Source of the DNA: Frondihabitans sp.
GTDB lineage: Bacteria; Actinomycetota; Actinomycetes; Actinomycetales; Microbacteriaceae
Assembly (NCBI GenBank): GCA_025464735.1
Contig: JAODMX010000050.1
Span: 1-10,221 of the forward strand
DNA: 10,221 bases
Direction: 5' to 3'
The translations under genes and the position numbers were made by a program. Of the stretch, positions 6,552 to 10,221 are shown piece after piece (position 1 is the first letter of the stretch; every line of letters begins with the position of its first letter). Under the pieces are notes generated by a model that made no database searches, was not told the DNA's origin, and saw only the letters and a list, made by a program, of their open reading frames with translations.

Positions 6552-8259
6552 CCCTGCCACGACATCACGAATCATGAGCTCAATACGGTCCCGTGATACA
6601 GGTCCTGAGCTGCTGCTGCGTCGCGAGTTGCACCGTCGCGGTTTGCGATACCGGCTGCGCTATCCCCTAACTGGCCGGCCCGACCTCGTCTTCACCCGCG
6701 CCCGCGTCGCGGTGTTCGTCGACGGCGACTACTGGCACGGAAACACTTGGCGCCTACGCGGCGCGACATCCCTCGACGACTACCTGTGCTCACTGTCCAA
6801 CTCCGCGTTCTGGCGACAGAAGATCACCGCGAACATGGCCCGTGACCGTGCCGTCACACATGAGCTACGCAACAATGGCTGGCGTGTCGTCCGGGTCTGG
6901 GAATCGGATCTCGAACGCGACCTGGAACAATCAGCCGCTATGGTTGAACGAGTTGTGCGCGGAGGTGGCCCTGGCCTGGGCGTCCTGGAGCCGTCCCTCG
7001 AGACACCGCCGATCGAGCACCCGGTCAGTGGCCCTAGCCTGACCGATTTCGGCCTACCCTCACATTCCGATGAGCGGGCTAAACCAGACATGGCTGTTCC
7101 CGCACCGCTTCAGTCCGTCGAATTGTTCGCTGGCGGTGGTGGGATGGCCCTGGGCATGCGGGCAGCCGGGTTCCACCACCATGCGCTCGTCGAATGGTGG
7201 GCTCCAGCCGCTCGCGTGCTCCGCCACAACGCCGAACTGCGCCCAGAGCTCTGGAAGCCGGACCAGATCATCGAGAATGACGTCCGCACCGTGATAGGTG
7301 ACCTCGGCGAACCAGGCACCGTTCACCTAGTGGCCGGCGGCCCACCCTGCCAACCATTTTCCTTCGCCGGAGCCCACGCGGGCGATAACGACGAACGCAA
7401 CATGTTCCCGGCCGCCATTGCGACGGTCCGCCAACTCCGCCCTCAACTCGTCGTATTCGAGAACGTCCCTGGCCTCACCCGCCCTTCCTTTGCGCCGTAC
7501 CTCGACTACGTCAAAGCCCAGCTACGGCACCCTGATATCGCTCCCCGCGACTCCGACGAGCTGTGGAGCGATCACGACGCTCGAATCCGCGCCAGTACAG
7601 CCGCACCTGAGTACAGCGTCTACCCGGACTTCATCGACGCTGCCGACCTCGGCGTCCCACAGAGCCGTCGACGCGTGTTCCTCATCGCGATCCGTCGCGA
7701 CGTCACTGGCGCGGACACCTGGGCCAACGTCAGGCGAACCCACTCCCGCGACGCCTTGCTCTATCAGCAATACATCACGGGCACCTATTGGGAACGCCAC
7801 AACATGGCCCGCCCGCCGGTCCCCCCACGCTTGCTTAATCAGGTCCGACGGGTCGATCGGCTCGACGGATGCGATGACCACAAGCCATGGACCACATTGC
7901 GCGATGCCCTCAGTGACATCCCGGACCCTAGCGATAAAGAGCTCCCGGGATGGCCGAATCACCTGGCGATCCCAGGTGCGCGGACCTATGCCAAACATAC
8001 CGGGAGTCCCCTCGACCTGCCCTCCAAGACAATCAAGGCGGGCGTTCATGGAGTCAGTGGCGGAGAAGGAATGCTTCGCGAGCTTGACGGCTCCGTTCGA
8101 TACCTCAGTATTCGGGAAGCTGCGCTTGTCCAAGGATTCCCGGTCGATTACGAGTTCCCCGGAGTCCGTAGTCGAGTAATGGGTGTCATCGGAAATGCGG
8201 TCGCACTAGACGTTGCCGCCAGTCTCGGACACGCCTTACGTCAGCACACGCGACTATAA
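6544..8259 (+). CDS. Fusion of a Vsr-type endonuclease with a C5-cytosine DNA methyltransferase
   Basis: Residues 1-~138 are a Vsr-like nuclease. It starts with MSSIRSRDTGPELLLRREL (E22) and has GRPDLVF (D47, matching the catalytic Asp of Vsr), FVDGDYWHG (H65 matching the conserved His), FWRQKITANMARDR and GWRVVRVWESDL. Residues ~190-570 are a complete cytosine-5 methyltransferase with motif I ELFAGGGGMALGM, motif IV GGPPCQPFS with nucleophile C269, motif VI ENV (306-308), motif VIII QSRRRVFLIA and motif X IGNAV. The linker (~140-188) is proline-rich. Vsr nicks T:G mismatches made by deamination of 5-methylcytosine and is normally encoded as a separate gene beside its methyltransferase; here both are one chain. 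The zinc ligands of E. coli Vsr are absent by my alignment (D62, N67, W69 and S121 at the ligand positions). A strong AGGAAGGGGG precedes ATG 6544 by eight bases. This is the last gene of the operon. Confidence 0.92.
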   Translation: MRDPATTSRIMSSIRSRDTGPELLLRRELHRRGLRYRLRYPLTGRPDLVFTRARVAVFVDGDYWHGNTWRLRGATSLDDYLCSLSNSAFWRQKITANMARDRAVTHELRNNGWRVVRVWESDLERDLEQSAAMVERVVRGGGPGLGVLEPSLETPPIEHPVSGPSLTDFGLPSHSDERAKPDMAVPAPLQSVELFAGGGGMALGMRAAGFHHHALVEWWAPAARVLRHNAELRPELWKPDQIIENDVRTVIGDLGEPGTVHLVAGGPPCQPFSFAGAHAGDNDERNMFPAAIATVRQLRPQLVVFENVPGLTRPSFAPYLDYVKAQLRHPDIAPRDSDELWSDHDARIRASTAAPEYSVYPDFIDAADLGVPQSRRRVFLIAIRRDVTGADTWANVRRTHSRDALLYQQYITGTYWERHNMARPPVPPRLLNQVRRVDRLDGCDDHKPWTTLRDALSDIPDPSDKELPGWPNHLAIPGARTYAKHTGSPLDLPSKTIKAGVHGVSGGEGMLRELDGSVRYLSIREAALVQGFPVDYEFPGVRSRVMGVIGNAVALDVAASLGHALRQHTRL

Positions 8260-8475
8260 GGCTCTGTCACACGGGTTCGAAATGTAGGCGATCCGTTAAA
8301 TTGCGCGCTCACATCCTCCCGAGTAACTAACAGAAAAGTCGACAATTGACGAATTTCGTTCGCCACTCAGACCTGGGCTCCTGAGCGCTTAGGCGTATCG
8401 GTCACCTGAGACCTCCCGGGTCTACTGCGTGTGACGCACGATAAGGATGCAGACCTACAGCGGCTACCACGCATC
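8260..8475. other. Convergent intergenic spacer
   Basis: This 216-bp spacer lies between the 3' ends of the methyltransferase gene and the opposing phosphatase gene. It is more AT-rich than the flanks around 8293-8360. It holds a 5-bp perfect hairpin (AGACC/GGTCT, 8409-8423) and a near-perfect palindrome at 8380-8393, either of which could help end convergent transcription, though neither has a T-run. The first bases after the stop (GGCTCTGTCACA, from 8260) resemble the ends of some insertion sequences, but no partner inverted repeat was found. Confidence 0.4.
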
Positions 8476-9282
8476 CTAGAGAACAGCAGGCACCGTCGCC
8501 AGCGTCTTGTCATCGTGCCGCTTCGCGCGGGGAAGGAGCCGGCCCTGCGGGTCATCGGTGCTCTCCCACTCGTGCAGCCGGCGCAGAAGGCCAGTCAAGC
8601 CGCCGTGGTCGAGTTGGGCGACGTCGGACCACTCGGGCCTGCCGCGGTGGTCAACGAGGTCGGCTGCACCATCGGTGGCGAGCACCGCCCATGCGATTCG
8701 GCCAGCCGGAATCACTGCGGTGAGTCCGTGGTCGGCAGCGGTCGGATCGGTCTCGGCGATCCAGTAGCCGTCGGCTCTGTTGCGGTAGCAGCGTTGGACG
8801 CGTTGCAGGTCGGCAAGCGTGGCGCGATGGCATTCGTCGTAGCCTGCCCCAGATCGCAGGGCCTCGACGTAGCGCGTTCGCTCGGCAAGTGGGAGGGCGG
8901 CCAATCGGTCATCGCCGAATCGGTTTGTAGTCCGATCGGTGCCGTAGTAGATCGGACTGTCGCCAAGGACATAGAGATCGGCTGCCCCGTGGCCGGCTCG
9001 CAGGATGGCGACGGTGCACGACGGGGACGCCTCGCTGTTGAGGTGAAGATTGGCCGTGGTACTTCGAATGGCTTCCGCGACCGCACCCGAGAGGTCCAGG
9101 TCCGGCTGGTGGTCGAGCTGGTCGGCGATGGTCGCGCCGAGAGTGTCGGCGTAGGTGCCGGGATCGACGTCGACCGGCTCGAACGCAGTTGCGCCGTCGA
9201 GCACGATTACCGCGCGGTCGGTCACGAAGACGCGATCAGCGTTGTTGTCGCCGCCGGCTAGTTGTGCGACGTGGACCTGCAT
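8476..9282 (-). CDS. Divergent PP2C-family protein phosphatase
   Basis: This is a 268-aa protein with the PP2C (PPM) metal-dependent Ser/Thr phosphatase motifs. They are the acidic N-terminal stretch GGDNNADRVFV (10-20), VLDGAT (D29, in place of the usual DGMGG), PSCTVAIL in the SGTT position, LGDSPIYY (D108), ATDGAADLV (D204) and HDDKTLA (D258). The metal-binding aspartates expected of an active enzyme are therefore present. The segment GYWIAETDP (172-180) is one I associate with an actinobacterial subgroup. No regulatory domain or membrane segment is fused to it. The frame stays open upstream to 9351, but ATG 9282 lies just five bases after the stop of the preceding HTH gene, which fits operon structure and the PP2C domain start. 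The two genes are surely cotranscribed, suggesting the phosphatase acts with or on the regulator. The substrate and any partner kinase are unknown; no kinase is in the window. Confidence 0.85.
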   Translation of the reverse strand: MQVHVAQLAGGDNNADRVFVTDRAVIVLDGATAFEPVDVDPGTYADTLGATIADQLDHQPDLDLSGAVAEAIRSTTANLHLNSEASPSCTVAILRAGHGAADLYVLGDSPIYYGTDRTTNRFGDDRLAALPLAERTRYVEALRSGAGYDECHRATLADLQRVQRCYRNRADGYWIAETDPTAADHGLTAVIPAGRIAWAVLATDGAADLVDHRGRPEWSDVAQLDHGGLTGLLRRLHEWESTDDPQGRLLPRAKRHDDKTLATVPAVL

Positions 9283-9287
9283 CGCGG

Positions 9288-10121
9288 TTACCAGGTGTGC
9301 GGGCCGATGAGGATGCTGCTGTCCACGACGGTGAGGCCGTCGAGTTGGCATCGGACGGCCAGGCTGAATGAGTCGTTGCCGACGCGGGCATTCAGTTCGG
9401 GGAGGTGGTGCGCGAGGTAGTGCACGACTCCGCGCGAGCCGGGGCTATGGATGCCGGCGACGTGCACAATCACCCGGTCGCCCTCCACCCGTCGCGAGAG
9501 GTAACCCAGGTCCACGTCGCCGGGAGGCTGCTCGGAGAGCGGAGAACCGAGCCGCTCCCCCGTCGTCCGGTCCTCGATCCACCATCGATCGCCGTCGCGA
9601 ACCATGCCCAGCCGTGGGTCGCCGGCCAGCAGCTCGGCACCGATCGGCGCGGACTTCGGACCGCAGATCACCACGGCATCACCGTCGGGCACCGTCGTTC
9701 CCTCGCGCGGGATCGTGAATGGCTCCGCAGCCAGCGCGAGCGTGCTGAGCAGAGTCGCGGCGTCCTCCTGGGTCGCCAGGTCTGCGGCGTCGACGTAGCT
9801 GCGCATCCGGGTGTCCGTACCTTCACGTAGCGGCACACCGACGTGCACCGGGCCGACACCAAAGAACGCCCGCTCCCGGGCCGGTGCCCCGGACCTGATC
9901 TGCGTCACGCGGCCCTTGGTGATCCCAAGCGCGGCGGCAATCTCGGTGTAGGTGAGCCCGCTCCCCTGGTGTGCTTCCTCGATGGCCTCCCGCCGCAGAC
10001 GGGCCAACTCGGTCGCACGCTGCTGGTAGATAGACATCAGGGCGGTGGCCCGGCGCCCTCGACGGATCGGGTCGGGGTCGCGTCTGACCTCGTCGAAGTC
10101 GTCGGGACTACTCACCGTCAT
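9288..10121 (-). CDS. HTH DNA-binding protein (sigma-70 region 4-like) with an unrecognised C-terminal domain
   Basis: This is a 277-aa protein. An N-terminal helical region (~29-52) leads into a helix-turn-helix, LTYTEIAAALGITKGRVTQI (56-75), which resembles sigma region 4 or phage-type regulators. A C-terminal domain of ~130 residues (from ~148) starts with a hydrophobic strand and a glycine turn (DAVVICGPKSAPIGAELL), includes DGDRWWIEDRTTGERLGSP, and has a second strand-turn near VIVHVAGIHSPGSRG. This looks like an alpha/beta sensor or effector domain that I cannot name. It is the promoter-proximal gene of a pair with the PP2C phosphatase, 5 bp apart. The start at ATG 10121 has no Shine-Dalgarno sequence; GTG 10115 or ATG 10037 (residue 29) are alternatives, and a leaderless mRNA is possible. 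Sigma-factor activity is not supported, since region 2 is missing. Confidence 0.78.
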   Translation of the reverse strand: MTVSSPDDFDEVRRDPDPIRRGRRATALMSIYQQRATELARLRREAIEEAHQGSGLTYTEIAAALGITKGRVTQIRSGAPARERAFFGVGPVHVGVPLREGTDTRMRSYVDAADLATQEDAATLLSTLALAAEPFTIPREGTTVPDGDAVVICGPKSAPIGAELLAGDPRLGMVRDGDRWWIEDRTTGERLGSPLSEQPPGDVDLGYLSRRVEGDRVIVHVAGIHSPGSRGVVHYLAHHLPELNARVGNDSFSLAVRCQLDGLTVVDSSILIGPHTW

Positions 10122-10123
10122 GA

Positions 10124-10219
10124 GTTTAGGGGTCTTGACAGGGTCGTGCCAGTCGCCCTATCTTGATGTTTATCCCCCCTACACAGTCAGTGATCGTCAC
10201 GACCCAAAGGTTTAGGGGG
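10124..10219. promoter_or_regulatory. Candidate operator/promoter region of the HTH-PP2C pair
   Basis: GTTTAGGGG occurs twice in the same direction (10124-10132 and 10210-10218), and a related TAGGGGG lies on the opposite strand at 10175-10181. Between the direct copies an 8-bp perfect inverted repeat, GGGTCGTG (10141-10148) and CACGACCC (10198-10205), is centred at 10173. The first box almost touches the proposed start of the HTH gene, so it overlaps any leaderless promoter there. The arrangement suggests binding sites, possibly for the HTH protein itself. The divergent gene beyond the window is not visible. Confidence 0.4.
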
Positions 10220-10221
10220 CT

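Noticed and set aside
8260..8290. Insertion-sequence-like end GGCTCTGTCACA and a tRNA-like GGTTCGAA just after the methyltransferase stop
   Set aside because: I found no matching inverted repeat, no transposase, and no stem around the TTCGAA, so both are probably chance.
9189..9371. Plus-strand frames opposite the PP2C and HTH genes (also 8431-9261 and 9405-9830)
   Set aside because: These are antisense shadows of high-GC genes. The minus-strand frames carry full PP2C and HTH motifs; the plus-strand ones carry none.
1..10221. CRISPR array, prophage structural genes or toxin-antitoxin pair
   Set aside because: I saw no regularly spaced repeats, no virion proteins and no small paired genes of that type in any frame.

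Overview
The window comes from a high-GC actinobacterium. The signs are GTG starts, strong third-position GC bias, a DUF664-type DinB protein, a tRNA-Tyr 3' segment with a long variable arm, and an actinobacterial tyrosine integrase C-terminus. The genus cannot be fixed from the sequence. Its character is accessory: an integrase end and tRNA-derived attachment core on the left, then a compact DNA-modification/defence operon, then a regulator/phosphatase pair.

Left part (1-1867). The last ~108 codons of a tyrosine integrase read rightward. They are followed by a Rho-independent terminator and by the 3' half of tRNA-Tyr on the minus strand (452-503), a probable integration core. The orientation of this core means that DNA to its right has replaced the 5' half of the tRNA, so it may be a junction between stacked elements. 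A weakly supported stretch (504-773) separates it from a DinB/DUF664 gene on the minus strand (774-1310). About 550 bp without a convincing gene follow, holding two perfect back-to-back hairpins (1444-1485).

Centre (1868-8259). Four plus-strand genes overlap by 4, 4 and 8 bp and must be one operon. They encode a GHKL (MutL/MORC-like) ATPase with a four-cysteine zinc motif; an Mrr-like nuclease fused to an SF2 helicase; a 222-aa protein I do not recognise; and a fusion of a Vsr-type nuclease with a complete C5-cytosine DNA methyltransferase. The natural reading is a multi-subunit restriction-modification or anti-phage system. The methyltransferase would mark self DNA, the ATPase and helicase would sense or move along DNA, and one or both PD-(D/E)xK-like nuclease domains would cut. 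The general association of MutL/MORC-type ATPases with restriction genes is known. The 222-aa protein and the Vsr-methyltransferase fusion are the less familiar parts.

Right part (8260-10221). After a 216-bp spacer come two minus-strand genes 5 bp apart: an HTH DNA-binding protein with an unrecognised C-terminal domain, and a divergent PP2C-family phosphatase. The promoter side of this pair contains repeated GTTTAGGGG boxes and an inverted GGGTCGTG/CACGACCC pair, which are candidate operators.
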